From: Bacilli bacterium
GTDB lineage: Bacteria > Bacillota_I > Bacilli_A > ML615J-28 > CAG-698
Direction: 5' to 3'
Length of the DNA stretch: 40,410 nucleotides
NCBI GenBank assembly: GCA_023228385.1
Contig: JALOBF010000003.1
Location: 1-40,410, forward strand
Position 1 is the stretch's first letter, and every line of letters begins with the position of its first letter. The notes beneath the pieces were generated by a model. The model was not told the origin of the DNA. It did not search any database and was given only the letters and a program-made list of their open reading frames with translations. Below, piece after piece: positions 16,489 to 26,320 of this stretch. Position numbers and translations under genes: made by a program.

Positions 16489-16929
16489 ATGAGATTACAT
16501 AAATTACAACCAGTTCCCGGGTCTCGGCCCAATCGCAAACGTGTTGGTCGGGGAACAAGCAGTGGTCACGGTAAAACAAGCGGAAGAGGTCATAAAGGTC
16601 AAAATTCCCGCAGTGGCGGCGGTGTTAGACCGGCCTTTGAAGGCGGTCAGACTCCTCTTTTCAAACGTTTACCGAAGCGCGGATTTACTAATATTAATCG
16701 CCTAGAATATGATGTTATTAACGTAAAACAATTAAACTGCTTTAAAGAAGGAACCAGAGTTAATTCGAATCAACTGGTTAAAGAAGGGTTAGTTAAAAAG
16801 AATCACGGCTTAATAAAAATTCTCGGTGACGGCGAATTAAACGTAAAGTTAACCGTTGTTGCCAATAGATTTTCAAAATCTGCTGAGAAAAGGATTCTTG
16901 ATGCTGGCGGAACAATTGAGGTGATATAA
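16489..16929 (+). CDS. rplO: 50S ribosomal protein L15
   Basis: 146 aa. It has the glycine/arginine-rich N-terminus of uL15 ([24 protein letters not shown] is split here as [15 protein letters not shown] and RGHKGQNSR) and the [22 protein letters not shown] segment. Its stop directly abuts the secY start. Confidence 0.97.
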   Translation: MRLHKLQPVPGSRPNRKRVGRGTSSGHGKTSGRGHKGQNSRSGGGVRPAFEGGQTPLFKRLPKRGFTNINRLEYDVINVKQLNCFKEGTRVNSNQLVKEGLVKKNHGLIKILGDGELNVKLTVVANRFSKSAEKRILDAGGTIEVI

Positions 16930-18198
16930 ATGGCGAAATACAAAAAAATTATTAAGATGTTTTTGTATACGGCATTAATCTTATTGATATGGCGTTTAGC
17001 ATATCATATTCAATTACCAATGATAGATCGTCAATTGCTCAGTACGGAAGTATCGTTATTTGGTTTTCTTGATATTTTTAGTGGCGGCGCTCTTTCTAAT
17101 TATTCAGTTGTCGCTTTAGGTATTTCCCCATATATTACTGCGTCAATTGTTATTCAGCTTTTACAGATGGATATTATTCCGACACTGAAGGAATGGGCTG
17201 AAGAAGGTGAAGTGGGAAGAAAAAAATTAAATCAATTAACCAGATATCTGGCGCTCGCTCTTGCTTTCGTTCAAGCTCTGACTATTTCCTTGGGTATCGT
17301 TGCCGCCTACGGTGATATATTTCAATTAGGGGTAGACGCTAATGCTTTTACTTATGTTTATCTTGCATTGGTTATGACGGCCGGTACCGCATTTGTTTTG
17401 TGGATGGCGGAGAAAATAACGATGCATGGAATCGGTAACGGCACCTCGATGTTTATCGTTGCCGGTATTGTTGCCGGTTTTCCTTATATGATAAACGACT
17501 TAATAAAAACCTATATTTCTAAACAGGATAGCAATGTCGGTGATATCTTTATATTCTTCGGAATATTGTTACTGTTAATTGTTATTATTGTCGGCGTTGT
17601 TTTTATGGAATCGGCTGTAAGGAAAATCCCGATTCAATATGCCAACCGACCGGCGACTGCTGCGTTTCGGGGCCGAAGCGAATCCAATATACCGATTAAA
17701 CTTAATGCGGCTTCGGTAATTCCGGTTATTTTTGCCAGCACCTTAATGAGTTTGCCGGCAACGGTTATTAATTTCCTTAATCCAACCAAAACCACTTATT
17801 GGATCGGTCAAATATTCAATTACACTCAGCCAATCGGCTTTGTATTATATTTAGTACTAATTTATCTGTTTACTTTCTTCTATTCTTTTTTACAGATGAA
17901 TCCAGAAAAAATAGCGGAAAATTTACAAAAGCAGAATGCTTATATTCCGGGAATCAGACCGGGAGCGGAAACTGCTTCTTACATATCGCGCGTATTATTT
18001 AAAATAACCGTAGTCGGTGCCACCTATCTGGCAATTGTCGCTTCTTTACCGATCGTTATATCGTTTATTTTTGATTTGCCCGCTTCGGTAAGAATCGGAG
18101 GCACAAGTTTGATCATTGTCGTTGGTGTTGCGATTGAAACTGCAAAACAAATCAAAACCGAGGCTCAGGAAAAACAATACCGGGGATTTATTGACTAA
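16930..18198 (+). CDS. secY: Preprotein translocase subunit SecY
   Basis: 422 aa with about ten membrane helices. The plug region is GFLDIFSGGALSNYSVVALGISPYI (two halves: GFLDIFSGGALSN and YSVVALGISPYI). GIGNGTSMFIVAGI and IPIKLNAASVIPVIFASTLM are standard SecY segments. It is the channel of the Sec export system. The ATG follows the rplO stop with no gap; GAGGTG at the end of rplO is the SD. Confidence 0.97.
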   Translation: MAKYKKIIKMFLYTALILLIWRLAYHIQLPMIDRQLLSTEVSLFGFLDIFSGGALSNYSVVALGISPYITASIVIQLLQMDIIPTLKEWAEEGEVGRKKLNQLTRYLALALAFVQALTISLGIVAAYGDIFQLGVDANAFTYVYLALVMTAGTAFVLWMAEKITMHGIGNGTSMFIVAGIVAGFPYMINDLIKTYISKQDSNVGDIFIFFGILLLLIVIIVGVVFMESAVRKIPIQYANRPATAAFRGRSESNIPIKLNAASVIPVIFASTLMSLPATVINFLNPTKTTYWIGQIFNYTQPIGFVLYLVLIYLFTFFYSFLQMNPEKIAENLQKQNAYIPGIRPGAETASYISRVLFKITVVGATYLAIVASLPIVISFIFDLPASVRIGGTSLIIVVGVAIETAKQIKTEAQEKQYRGFID

Positions 18199-18208
18199 TG
18201 AGGGAAAC

Positions 18209-18868
18209 ATGCGTTTATTGATTATGGGACCGCCGGGCGTTGGAAAAGGGACTATGGCAAAACACATTAATAATGTTTACCATATTCCACATATTTCGAC
18301 CGGAGAATTATATCGCGAAGCAATAACAAAAATGACACCGATCGGGAAATTAGCAAAAGATTTTCTCGATCGGGGCGAATTGGTTCCGGATGATATAACT
18401 GTTAACTTAGTTAAAAGAACGCTTAAAAATGAAAATTATCAAAAAGGATTTCTTCTCGACGGTTTCCCCCGAACCATTCCGCAAGCGCAGGCCTTGGATG
18501 ATATTTTAAAGCAGAATAATTGGAAAATTGATATGGTATTGAATTTACTTGCTGATGATGAGTTGTTAATTGAGCGAATTTCCGGACGCCGTACTTGCAA
18601 AAAATGCGGGGAGTTATATCATATCATCAATAAAAAGCCCAAAATTAGAAATATTTGCGATCAATGCGGCGGTATATTATTTCAACGCCCTGATGACAAT
18701 CGCGAAACCGTTGCTCATCGATTAAAAGTGTATCAAGAGCAAACTCAATCTTTGCTGGAATATTATCACCAGCGTCATTTACTTCGCAATATAAACGGAG
18801 CCGGAACCATAGAAGAAAATATTGCCGAAGTTGAAAAAATACTTGGAGGATTTAATGATAACGATTAA
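18209..18868 (+). CDS. adk: Adenylate kinase, zinc-type LID
   Basis: 219 aa from the ATG at 18209 (SD GAGGGAAAC); the open frame extends back into secY but without an SD. P-loop GPPGVGKGT (7-15), the LDGFPRT motif, and a long LID domain with C130, C133, C150 and C153 that bind zinc, as in Gram-positive adenylate kinases. It catalyses ATP + AMP to 2 ADP. It overlaps map by 14 nt. Confidence 0.97.
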   Translation: MRLLIMGPPGVGKGTMAKHINNVYHIPHISTGELYREAITKMTPIGKLAKDFLDRGELVPDDITVNLVKRTLKNENYQKGFLLDGFPRTIPQAQALDDILKQNNWKIDMVLNLLADDELLIERISGRRTCKKCGELYHIINKKPKIRNICDQCGGILFQRPDDNRETVAHRLKVYQEQTQSLLEYYHQRHLLRNINGAGTIEENIAEVEKILGGFNDND

Positions 18869-19610
18869 AAGCAATCGAGAAATTGAATTAATGAAAGAGG
18901 CGGGAAGAATTTGTGCCTTAGCGCACCGCAAAATAAAAGAAGCAATCACCCTGGGCATTTCCACATATAAACTTGACAAAATTGCTGAGCGGGTAATTAT
19001 TGAATGCGGTGCGACTCCTTCTTTTAAAGGATATAATGGCTACCCAGCTTCTATTTGTGCTTCTGTAAATAATGTCGTTATTCATGGAATCCCCGATAAA
19101 AAAACAAAATTAAAAAATGGTGATATTATTGCAATAGATATCGGTGCTTGTTATAAAGGTTATCATGGAGATTGTGCTTATACTTACGGCGTCGGCAATA
19201 TTAGCCCTAAACGTCAGGAATTATTAAAAGTAACGGAAGAAGCGTTATATGTTGGACTTGAACATGCTAAACCTAATAATTATTTATCCGATATTTCTCA
19301 TGCAATCGAAAGGTACGTGACTGAACGCGGATATAGCGTTGTGAAAGACTTTACCGGTCATGGTATTGGGTGCAAACTTCACGAATCTCCGCCCATCCCC
19401 AATTTTGGATTGCCCGGATATGGCCCAATATTAAAACCAGGCATGACCCTAGCAATTGAACCAATGGTCAATATTGGTTCCTCTGATGTCTTGATTCTTG
19501 TTGACAATTGGACCACCGTTACCGAAGACGGTTTTGACAGTGCCCATTTTGAGCATACAATTGTTATAACTGAAGGCGGACATACGATTCTAACAAAGGA
19601 GGGACAGTAG
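18855..19610 (+). CDS. map: Methionine aminopeptidase, type I
   Basis: 251 aa from the ATG at 18855 (SD GGAGG inside adk). The metal ligands are recognisable: the Asp of AIDIGA, the Asp of HGDCAY, the His of TGHGIG, the Glu of AIEPM and the Glu of HFEHT. It removes the N-terminal Met from nascent proteins. There is no N-terminal zinc-finger extension. It stops directly before infA. Confidence 0.97.
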   Translation: MITIKSNREIELMKEAGRICALAHRKIKEAITLGISTYKLDKIAERVIIECGATPSFKGYNGYPASICASVNNVVIHGIPDKKTKLKNGDIIAIDIGACYKGYHGDCAYTYGVGNISPKRQELLKVTEEALYVGLEHAKPNNYLSDISHAIERYVTERGYSVVKDFTGHGIGCKLHESPPIPNFGLPGYGPILKPGMTLAIEPMVNIGSSDVLILVDNWTTVTEDGFDSAHFEHTIVITEGGHTILTKEGQ

Positions 19611-19829
19611 ATGTCTAAGAGTGAGGTCATAGAACTACGAGGAACAGTAACAGATGCTTTGCCTAATGCCATTTTTAAAGTTAAATTAGACAATGGGCAT
19701 CAGATAATGGCCCACGTTTCCGGTAAAATCCGTATGAATTTCATAACCATTTTACCGGGTGATAAAGTTACTGTTGAATTATCACCATATGATTTAACAC
19801 GTGGTCGTATCACTTATCGTCATAAGTGA
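19611..19829 (+). CDS. infA: Translation initiation factor IF-1
   Basis: 72 aa, an OB-fold protein: [21 protein letters not shown] ... [32 protein letters not shown], given here in parts. The length and order are standard. Its ATG abuts the map stop, with GGAGG at the end of map as SD. Confidence 0.98.
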   Translation: MSKSEVIELRGTVTDALPNAIFKVKLDNGHQIMAHVSGKIRMNFITILPGDKVTVELSPYDLTRGRITYRHK

Positions 19830-19851
19830 TATCTAAAAAGGAGGATTTAAA

Positions 19852-19965
19852 ATGAAGGTTAGACCATCAGTAAAACCAATTTGTGATCAATGTAAAATAA
19901 TCAAAAGAAAAGGCAAAGTTATGATTATTTGCAAAAACCCTAAGCATAAGCAGAGACAAGGATAA
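19852..19965 (+). CDS. rpmJ: 50S ribosomal protein L36, zinc-binding form
   Basis: A 37-aa gene too short for many ORF tables. It starts [15 protein letters not shown] and has the zinc ligands C11, C14, C27 and H32. AAGGAGG precedes the ATG. It is at its canonical place between infA and rpsM. Confidence 0.97.
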   Translation: MKVRPSVKPICDQCKIIKRKGKVMIICKNPKHKQRQG

Positions 19966-19982
19966 TAGGAGGTGCAAACTAA

Positions 19983-20348
19983 ATGGCTCGTATAGCTGGT
20001 GTTGATATTCCCCGTGATAAACATGTTGAAGTTTCTTTAACATATATTTACGGTATTGGCCGATCAACCTCAAGAAAAATACTTGAAAAAGCCGCAGTCG
20101 ATGGCAATAAACGGGTAAGAGATTTAACCGAAGATGAACTTACTGCAATTAGACGTGAAGTTACTGCATTTAAAGTTGAAGGCGACTTACGTCGCGATAT
20201 TGCTTTGAATATTAAAAGATTAATGGAAATAGGATGTTACCGCGGTGTTCGCCATCGTAAAGGATTGCCGGTAAGAGGGCAAAATACAAGATGTAATGCC
20301 AGAACCAGAAAAGGCAAGGCTAAAACTGTGGCTAATAAGAAAAAATAA
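19983..20348 (+). CDS. rpsM: 30S ribosomal protein S13
   Basis: 121 aa. It begins [16 protein letters not shown], has the helix-hairpin segment [11 protein letters not shown], and ends with the basic [17 protein letters not shown] tail that contacts P-site tRNA. Confidence 0.98.
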   Translation: MARIAGVDIPRDKHVEVSLTYIYGIGRSTSRKILEKAAVDGNKRVRDLTEDELTAIRREVTAFKVEGDLRRDIALNIKRLMEIGCYRGVRHRKGLPVRGQNTRCNARTRKGKAKTVANKKK

Positions 20349-20367
20349 TTAAAAGGAGAACGAAATA

Positions 20368-20751
20368 ATGGCTCGTAAAGTAAGAAGACGCAGGGTGAAA
20401 AAGAATGTGCCAGTAGGGATAGCACATATCCATTCCACCTTTAATAATACTATTATTACCATCACCGATCCGGAAGGGAATGCCATTGTTTGGAGCAGTG
20501 CCGGCGCTTTAGGCTTCAAGGGCAGTAAAAAATCTACTCCATTCGCTGCACAAATGGCATCTGAAGCCTGTGCTAAAGCCGCTCTTGATAGTGGTATGGT
20601 TAAAGTTGAAGTTTCAGTTAAAGGCCCGGGTCCGGGCCGGGAAGCGGCTATTAGATCTTTACAAGTTGCTGGATTGGAAATAACAGCAATAAAAGATGTC
20701 ACGCCAATCCCTCACAATGGGTGTCGACCGCCGAAAAGACCTCGCGGTTAA
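20368..20751 (+). CDS. rpsK: 30S ribosomal protein S11
   Basis: 127 aa. [29 protein letters not shown] and the C-terminal [16 protein letters not shown] are uS11 signatures. It lies in the platform of the 30S subunit. Confidence 0.98.
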   Translation: MARKVRRRRVKKNVPVGIAHIHSTFNNTIITITDPEGNAIVWSSAGALGFKGSKKSTPFAAQMASEACAKAALDSGMVKVEVSVKGPGPGREAAIRSLQVAGLEITAIKDVTPIPHNGCRPPKRPRG

Positions 20752-20776
20752 TAAAAAATTATAAGGAGGATTACGA

Positions 20777-21847
20777 ATGAAAAAATTTGAGTTCATCAAA
20801 CCTCTTGCGACAATTGAGCATAAAGAAGATGAGGGATATGGTAAATTTGTTATTTCTCCTCTTGAGCGGGGTTACGGTATAACTCTCGGAAACGCTCTAA
20901 GGCGGGTTCTTTTATCTTCTATGCCTGGAGTAGCGATTGTAGCCATCGAAATAGAAGGGGTTGAACATGAATTTATGGTACTTAACGGAATGTCAGAAGA
21001 CGTTACGGAAATCATATTAAATTTAAAAAACATCATACTTACTATCCCAGAAGACTTATTGTTTCAAGCCGCTCCGAATGAACCTTCTGATTTGTATGAG
21101 TTAAGCATTGATGCTGTTGGTGAAAGAGTTGTCACAGCCGGTGACCTTGAACACAGCAGCGAAATTATTATTATTAATCCGGAACAAGCAATTGTTACTT
21201 TGGAGAAAAATACCCGTTTTAAAGCGAGATTTTTTGCTCGCAAAGGGATTGGTTATGTTGGAGCGGAAGAAAACAAGGTTTTCTGTCGAGATAAAGCCGG
21301 TAATCAAATCATTAGCCGCATTGCCATTGATTCTATATACACTCCAGTTACAAAGGTCCGATATGATGTTGAGAAAACTAGGGTAGATGAAAATGTTGAT
21401 TATGACAAACTTACTATGGAAGTATGGACTGACAAAGGAATTACTCCGTCTGATGCTGTTTCCTTAGCCTCTAAGTTTTTAATTCAACATTTTGAAGTTG
21501 TTTCTCAACTTAATGAAATTATTAATGAGCAAGATTATATGTATGAGCGTGAAGAAAAAGTCACAAATAAAAAACTTGAAAAGAAAATTGAAGAATTAGA
21601 CTTATCGGTCCGCTCTTATAATAGTTTAAAAAGAGCTAATATCCATACCGTCGGTGAACTGACGCAAAAGACAGAAGAAGAAATGATGCGGATAAGAAAC
21701 ATGGGACGCAAATCATTAAAAGAGGTAATACAGAAACTTCATGAGATTGGCCTTGACCTCCGCCGCTCATATGAAGTTGATTATAGTGTAAATGATGATT
21801 TAGATGAAGTTACTGAAGATACCGCCTCATCTGACGACGAATTATAA
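20777..21847 (+). CDS. rpoA: RNA polymerase subunit alpha
   Basis: 356 aa, about 40 residues longer than B. subtilis RpoA (314). N-terminal assembly domain (GYGITLGNALRRVLLSSMPG, about residues 32-51), a flexible linker, and the C-terminal DNA- and regulator-binding domain (LDLSVRSYNSLKRANI ... MRIRNMGRKSLKEV). The extra length is partly an acidic tail after the CTD (VNDDLDEVTEDTASSDDEL). Confidence 0.98.
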   Translation: MKKFEFIKPLATIEHKEDEGYGKFVISPLERGYGITLGNALRRVLLSSMPGVAIVAIEIEGVEHEFMVLNGMSEDVTEIILNLKNIILTIPEDLLFQAAPNEPSDLYELSIDAVGERVVTAGDLEHSSEIIIINPEQAIVTLEKNTRFKARFFARKGIGYVGAEENKVFCRDKAGNQIISRIAIDSIYTPVTKVRYDVEKTRVDENVDYDKLTMEVWTDKGITPSDAVSLASKFLIQHFEVVSQLNEIINEQDYMYEREEKVTNKKLEKKIEELDLSVRSYNSLKRANIHTVGELTQKTEEEMMRIRNMGRKSLKEVIQKLHEIGLDLRRSYEVDYSVNDDLDEVTEDTASSDDEL

Positions 21848-21873
21848 AATTATTTCCTAAGGAGGATATTTAA

Positions 21874-22242
21874 ATGTCAATAGGATATCGAAAATTAGGT
21901 CGCAATACTGCTCAGCGCAAAGCCTTGCTGAGAGATTTGGTTACTGATCTGATAATAAACGGCCGAATAGAGACAACCCTTCCAAAAGCAAAGGAATTGC
22001 AAAAATTAGCCGACAAAATGGTAACATTGGGCAAAACAAATACTTTGTCATCGCGCATTCGTGCTGCAAAAATTATCAGATTCGAATATACCGACGACAG
22101 TAAACAACAATATGCTATACAAAAATTATTTGAAGACATTGCCCCTAATTACCGCGACCGCGATGGCGGGTACACCCGAGTTTTAAAACTTGGACCCCGG
22201 CGCGGTGATTCCGCCCCAATGGCAATTATTGAATTTGTTTAA
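21874..22242 (+). CDS. rplQ: 50S ribosomal protein L17
   Basis: 122 aa, with the bL17 start [24 protein letters not shown] and the C-terminal [23 protein letters not shown]. It is the last gene of the superoperon, closed by the terminator that follows. Confidence 0.98.
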   Translation: MSIGYRKLGRNTAQRKALLRDLVTDLIINGRIETTLPKAKELQKLADKMVTLGKTNTLSSRIRAAKIIRFEYTDDSKQQYAIQKLFEDIAPNYRDRDGGYTRVLKLGPRRGDSAPMAIIEFV

Positions 22243-22250
22243 TTGCAAAT

Positions 22251-22289
22251 ACCTCTTAAAGTTGTCTTTTTTTGCTTTAAGAGGTTTTT
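22251..22289 (+). terminator. Terminator of the ribosomal superoperon
   Basis: A perfect 11-bp stem ACCTCTTAAAG (22251-22261) / CTTTAAGAGGT (22275-22285) with a 13-nt loop and a T-run ends the 30-gene unit. Confidence 0.88.
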
Positions 22290-22318
22290 ATAAATACCGG
22301 ATGAGTATTTATATTTGC

Positions 22319-22347
22319 TTGTATTTAATTTTAATATCAAATATATT
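22319..22347 (+). promoter_or_regulatory. Candidate promoter for the NusG-II/ecf unit
   Basis: TTGTAT (22319-22324), 17 nt, TATATT (22342-22347), located between the superoperon terminator and the next gene. Weak -35, plausible -10. Confidence 0.45.
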
Positions 22348-22377
22348 AAAATAATTTGCAGAAAATGAGGCATAAGA

Positions 22378-22830
22378 ATGAAAAAATTCGACATTATCAC
22401 GATACTTTCAGTATTATTAATATCGGTCCTTTTTTATGTGCTTTATTTTATTAATGTTGATACTTCTGGCGATGTATATGTTCAGATTTCTTATAACAAA
22501 GCGGTGGTCTTTCAGGAAAAAATAGACAAAGAAACAGATATAACCGTTGATATTAGGTCTAAAAATCAAATTCTTTCGGTTGTTGTAAAAGACAACAACA
22601 ATAATGAAATTCTTAACGCTTCTACAATTAATATCGAAAGCAACAAGGGAATTGAAAATACCATTCATATTACCGAAGATTTCATTTTAATGATTCATGC
22701 CAATTGTCATACAAAACAATGTATGTATATGAAAATTACCAAGAATTTTCCGTCGCCAATTATTTGTACTAACGGGATAACGGTTGAATTGAAATATGAC
22801 GACGTTTATGATTATATTCATCTCATTTAA
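22378..22830 (+). CDS. NusG domain II-like membrane-anchored protein
   Basis: 150 aa. One N-terminal TM helix (about residues 6-26) anchors an extracytoplasmic beta-rich domain. The C-terminal ANCHTKQC (C110, C115) and SPIICTNGITVELK (C130) match the NusG_II domain pattern of short Gram-positive surface proteins (C-x4-C ... I-x-C-x-x-x-x-x-x-x-I), unrelated in function to transcription factor NusG. In Firmicutes such proteins are often encoded beside ECF-type transporter genes, as here. It lies 12 nt before ecfA1, so it is probably co-transcribed and may serve the ECF transporter, but its role is unproven. Confidence 0.72.
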   Translation: MKKFDIITILSVLLISVLFYVLYFINVDTSGDVYVQISYNKAVVFQEKIDKETDITVDIRSKNQILSVVVKDNNNNEILNASTINIESNKGIENTIHITEDFILMIHANCHTKQCMYMKITKNFPSPIICTNGITVELKYDDVYDYIHLI

Positions 22831-22842
22831 TGGAGTAAAAAA

Positions 22843-23646
22843 ATGATTAAAGTTGAAAATTTAAATTTTTCATATAAAGAAAACGAAAAGGTTATAGACA
22901 ATGTCTCTTTTGATATCAACAAAGGAGAATTTATATCAATTTTAGGGCATAATGGCAGCGGTAAATCAACCTTGGCTAAATTATTAGTTGGTTTACTAAA
23001 GGCCGATAGCGGTGATATATATATCGATAATCAACGTTTAACCGAAAAAAATGTTGACGAGATTCGGAAAAAAATCGGGATTGTATTTCAAAACCCCGAT
23101 AATCAATTTGTCGGTGTTACTGTTCTTGACGATATAGCTTTTGGGATGGAAAACCGTAAATTTCCGCGTGATACTATGTTTCAGATGGTTGACCGCTATG
23201 CAAAATTGGTGAGAATGGAGAAGTTTCTTAATTATAACCCCGAGAATCTTTCCGGTGGCGAAAAACAACGAGTGGCAATTGCCGGTGTTTTAGCAATCAA
23301 TCCTGATATTATAATTTTTGATGAGGCAACTTCAATGCTTGATCCGAAAGGCGTCAAGGAAGTTAATGAGATTGTTTGGCAGTTAAAAAGAGAAAAAACT
23401 ATTATTGCCATAACCCATAATTTAAACGAAACAATCTACTCTGACCGAATTTTAGTTATGAATAAAGGAAAAATAATTTTGAACGGCCGTCCGGAAAACG
23501 TATTTAGGGAAAAAGAATTATTACAAAATTGTAAATTAGATATTATTGAAAGTATGAAGTTATTGAATTTAATAGAAAAAAACGGAAAATTAGCTATGAA
23601 ACAAGAAATTGAGGAATTTTTATGGGAATTAACTTTTCAGAAGTAA
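22843..23646 (+). CDS. ecfA1: ECF transporter ATPase A1
   Basis: 267 aa ABC ATPase: Walker A GHNGSGKS (35-42), Q-loop Q82, signature LSGGE (135-139) and Walker B IIIFDE (155-160). Together with EcfA2 and EcfT it energises vitamin or metal uptake through interchangeable S-components. The order ecfA1-ecfA2-ecfT-truA right after rplQ is the standard Firmicutes arrangement. It overlaps ecfA2 by 25 nt. Confidence 0.96.
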   Translation: MIKVENLNFSYKENEKVIDNVSFDINKGEFISILGHNGSGKSTLAKLLVGLLKADSGDIYIDNQRLTEKNVDEIRKKIGIVFQNPDNQFVGVTVLDDIAFGMENRKFPRDTMFQMVDRYAKLVRMEKFLNYNPENLSGGEKQRVAIAGVLAINPDIIIFDEATSMLDPKGVKEVNEIVWQLKREKTIIAITHNLNETIYSDRILVMNKGKIILNGRPENVFREKELLQNCKLDIIESMKLLNLIEKNGKLAMKQEIEEFLWELTFQK

Positions 23647-24473
23647 AATTTTCTTATTACATACCGAGAAAAAAACAAAACATCAGGTTTGCTTTGAATA
23701 ATATCAATTTGAATATAGCGGAAACCGGTGAACTGATTGCTTTAGTTGGTCATACCGGAAGCGGGAAATCAACATTGGTTCAATTAATGAATGCTTTGTT
23801 GATGCCAACCAGCGGTAAAATTGAAATTATGAATGAGACTATTACTCACAAAAGCAAACTAAAGCCGCTTAGGCGCAAAATAGGATTGGTATTTCAATTT
23901 CCTGAATATCAGATTTTTGAAACCACCGTGCTTAAGGATATAGCTTTTGGACCGGCAAATTTCGGTATAAAAAATCCCGAGGGAAAAGCCAAGGAAATAG
24001 CCAAGTTAATGGGGATTGAGGAACTGTTAGAGCGCAGCCCTTTTACATTATCGGGCGGACAGTTAAGGAAAGTTGCAATCTCCGGTATTCTAGCAAGCAA
24101 TCCCGATATTTTAATTTTGGACGAGCCGACAGTAGGGCTTGACCCTAATGCTAAACGGGAATTGTTGAATATATTGATGAATTTGCATCAATGCAGTAAT
24201 AAAACGATTGTAATAATCACTCATGATATGGAAGTTGTCTCCCGTTATTTCAACCGTGTAATCGTGTTGAAAGAAGGAGAAATAATTTATGATGGTAGTA
24301 AATATGATTTGTTAATGAAAGACGATTTGTACGAGACATACAATTTAAACTATCCGGAAACAATAAGAATACTGCGGGCTATTAAAAACCGCTTTAATGT
24401 GAATGTTGATGTTAATCAGCATACGATTGAAGATGCTTACCGAGAAATAAGAAAGGCGTTTGAGATTGCTTAA
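23622..24473 (+). CDS. ecfA2: ECF transporter ATPase A2
   Basis: 283 aa: Walker A GHTGSGKS (43-50), Q92, LSGGQ (143-147) and Walker B ILILDE (163-168). It is the partner of EcfA1 in the asymmetric ATPase pair. The sequence differs from EcfA1 throughout, so it is a long-standing paralogue and not a recent duplication. It overlaps ecfA1 and shares one base with ecfT. Confidence 0.96.
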   Translation: MGINFSEVKFSYYIPRKKQNIRFALNNINLNIAETGELIALVGHTGSGKSTLVQLMNALLMPTSGKIEIMNETITHKSKLKPLRRKIGLVFQFPEYQIFETTVLKDIAFGPANFGIKNPEGKAKEIAKLMGIEELLERSPFTLSGGQLRKVAISGILASNPDILILDEPTVGLDPNAKRELLNILMNLHQCSNKTIVIITHDMEVVSRYFNRVIVLKEGEIIYDGSKYDLLMKDDLYETYNLNYPETIRILRAIKNRFNVNVDVNQHTIEDAYREIRKAFEIA

Positions 24474-25453
24474 TGAACAACAAATTGGTATTGGGGCAGT
24501 ATTATGATGCAGATTCATGGTTACATCGGCTTGATCCTCGCACTAAATTGGTTACAATATTTCTCGTACTGATATCGTTATTTCTTTTGAAAGAAATTTA
24601 TTCATTGCTTATCGCTTTGGGATTAGTTCTTATTCTACTGTTGACTAGTAAAATTCCCTTTGCAAAGTTTATAGCAAGTTTAAAGGCGATGACAATGATA
24701 TTATTTTTGATGGTGTTTTTTCAGATACTGTTTAATCGCGGTTCGGATGTGATTTATAGTTTTGAATTTATATTAACGTGGATTAATTTATTTATAGGTG
24801 TGGTTTTATTTTTATTATATTTTTACATTGGTAAGTTTTTAAAAAAACTGCGCTTTTTGCAGTTTCTTTTAGTGTTTTTTTTAATTTTTTTTATGCAAAC
24901 GATAATCATTTCTCCATTTGTAATTACCAAATACAATATAGTTGTTTATCGTGATAGTCTTACGACATCACTTGTTGTCATTTTACGTATTTTATCTTTA
25001 ATTTTTGTTTCTTCTCTTCTCACCTTAACAACAAAGCCGGCAGACCTTAACATGGGCCTGGAGTCACTTTTTAAACCATTAAAATACATTGGTATTAAGG
25101 TAAGCATTTTTACTATGATGATATCGATAACATTAAGATTCATTCCGACTTTATTTTTAGAAGCCCAAAAGATTTTGAAAGCACAAGCTTCAAGGGGAGT
25201 AGATTTTAAGGAAAGTAAATTGAAACAAAAAGTAACGCAAATTATTTCTTTGCTTTTACCGATGTTCGTAATATCAATTCGAAAAGCCTATGATTTGGCT
25301 GATGCTATGGAGGTAAGAGGCTACATTCCTGGCGCCGAGCGAACATCAATTAATATTTTGAAATTTCGATTTAGCGATGTTGTTGTGTTTTTTATTGTAA
25401 TTAGTATACTGACGGGGTTGATAATGTTGAATGTGATGAAATATGCGATATAA
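24473..25453 (+). CDS. ecfT: ECF transporter transmembrane subunit EcfT, enlarged
   Basis: 326 aa against about 265 aa for a typical EcfT. The usual coupling motifs are present: ASRG (239-242) and EVRG (280-283), plus LTLTTKPADLNMGLE and ISITLRFIPTLFLEAQKI. Between the second part of the membrane region (FQILFNRG, to residue 90) and the YRDSLTTSL segment (159-167) lies an insertion of about 60 residues, with two extra predicted TM helices (about 101-120 and 127-148) joined by a basic KFLKKLR turn. It scaffolds the S-component and couples it to the ATPases. It overlaps truA by 11 nt. Confidence 0.94.
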   Translation: MNNKLVLGQYYDADSWLHRLDPRTKLVTIFLVLISLFLLKEIYSLLIALGLVLILLLTSKIPFAKFIASLKAMTMILFLMVFFQILFNRGSDVIYSFEFILTWINLFIGVVLFLLYFYIGKFLKKLRFLQFLLVFFLIFFMQTIIISPFVITKYNIVVYRDSLTTSLVVILRILSLIFVSSLLTLTTKPADLNMGLESLFKPLKYIGIKVSIFTMMISITLRFIPTLFLEAQKILKAQASRGVDFKESKLKQKVTQIISLLLPMFVISIRKAYDLADAMEVRGYIPGAERTSINILKFRFSDVVVFFIVISILTGLIMLNVMKYAI

Positions 25454-26171
25454 ATGTACTTGCAGTTATGACGGAACTTTGTTTCATGGGTTTCAGACTC
25501 AAAAAAAGTTGCGTACGGTTCAATCGGAAATAGAAAAAGCGTTACTTTTAATATTGAATTATAAAACAAAAATATATCCTTCGGGCCGTACCGATGCCGG
25601 TGTTCATGCTTTAGGTCAGGTTTTTCATTTTGACAGTAATCTTGATATAAAAAAAAATAATATGAAAAATGCAATTAATTCTCGTTTGCCTCAAGATATC
25701 TATATATCTGATACGGAAGTCGTAGATAAAAACTTTCATGCTCGGTTTAGTGCTAAAAGCAAGGAATACCATTATTTTTTAGATTTTGGTTTATATAATC
25801 CGCTTTTTCGTCATTACCGTTATTATTGTCGTTTTCGTAACGTTGATTATATAATTTTTGAAGAAGCATTGAGATTATTTTGCGGTCAACATGATTTTCG
25901 TTATTTTTCACGCAGCAAAAACATGGATAATACAATAAGAGAGATACATCATATATCATGCGAAAAAACCGACAAACTATTAAAAGTGATAATTACCGGT
26001 AATGGTTTCCTTCACAATATGGTGCGAATAATAATCGCTACAGCTTTAGAGGCGGCCCGCGGCAAGATAACATTATGGGACATTAAAGTGAGTCTTTCCG
26101 GAAAAACGCCATTAAAAGCACCGAAAAAATTACCGCCTAATGGACTTTATTTAATGAAAATAAATTATTGA
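25443..26171 (+). CDS. truA: tRNA pseudouridine(38-40) synthase TruA
   Basis: 242 aa. The catalytic Asp is D51 in GRTDAGVHA. YDGTLFHGFQ, FHARFSAKSKEYHY and GNGFLHNMVRII are TruA segments. It modifies positions 38-40 in the tRNA anticodon stem. It is the usual neighbour of ecfT. Confidence 0.96.
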   Translation: MRYKCTCSYDGTLFHGFQTQKKLRTVQSEIEKALLLILNYKTKIYPSGRTDAGVHALGQVFHFDSNLDIKKNNMKNAINSRLPQDIYISDTEVVDKNFHARFSAKSKEYHYFLDFGLYNPLFRHYRYYCRFRNVDYIIFEEALRLFCGQHDFRYFSRSKNMDNTIREIHHISCEKTDKLLKVIITGNGFLHNMVRIIIATALEAARGKITLWDIKVSLSGKTPLKAPKKLPPNGLYLMKINY

Positions 26172-26197
26172 TAGCAATGTTTAAGAATATCATTGCG

Positions 26198-26218
26198 GGC
26201 GTTGGCGAAGTCAACGCC
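26198..26218 (+). terminator. Probable terminator hairpin after truA
   Basis: A 7-bp GC-rich stem GGCGTTG (26198-26204) / CAACGCC (26212-26218) followed by the AT-rich TATAATTTTTATAAT. The T-run is interrupted, so the call is moderate. Confidence 0.45.
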
Positions 26219-26286
26219 TATAATTTTTATAATAAATTTATTATTAATTAATGGAAGAGAAACTGCGGTATTAAAAATAAACCTAA

Positions 26287-26319
26287 TAAAAAAACACCAA
26301 TCATTATTATTGTTGGTGT
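26287..26319 (-). terminator. Terminator of the znuCB unit
   Basis: Read on the minus strand, ACACCAA (26319-26313) / TTGGTGT (26300-26294) forms a 7-bp stem with a 12-nt loop, followed by a run of eight T (A-run at 26287-26294 on the plus strand). It sits directly after the znuB stop. Confidence 0.8.
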
Positions 26320-26320
26320 A

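Noticed and set aside
22843..24473. ecfA1 and ecfA2 as a recent tandem duplication
   Set aside because: The sequences differ throughout and match the two separate, well-known EcfA types.
26219..26286. Possible small gene in the truA-znuB convergent gap
   Set aside because: Only AT-rich sequence with no SD-start pair; a plus-strand frame there overlaps znuB in antisense.
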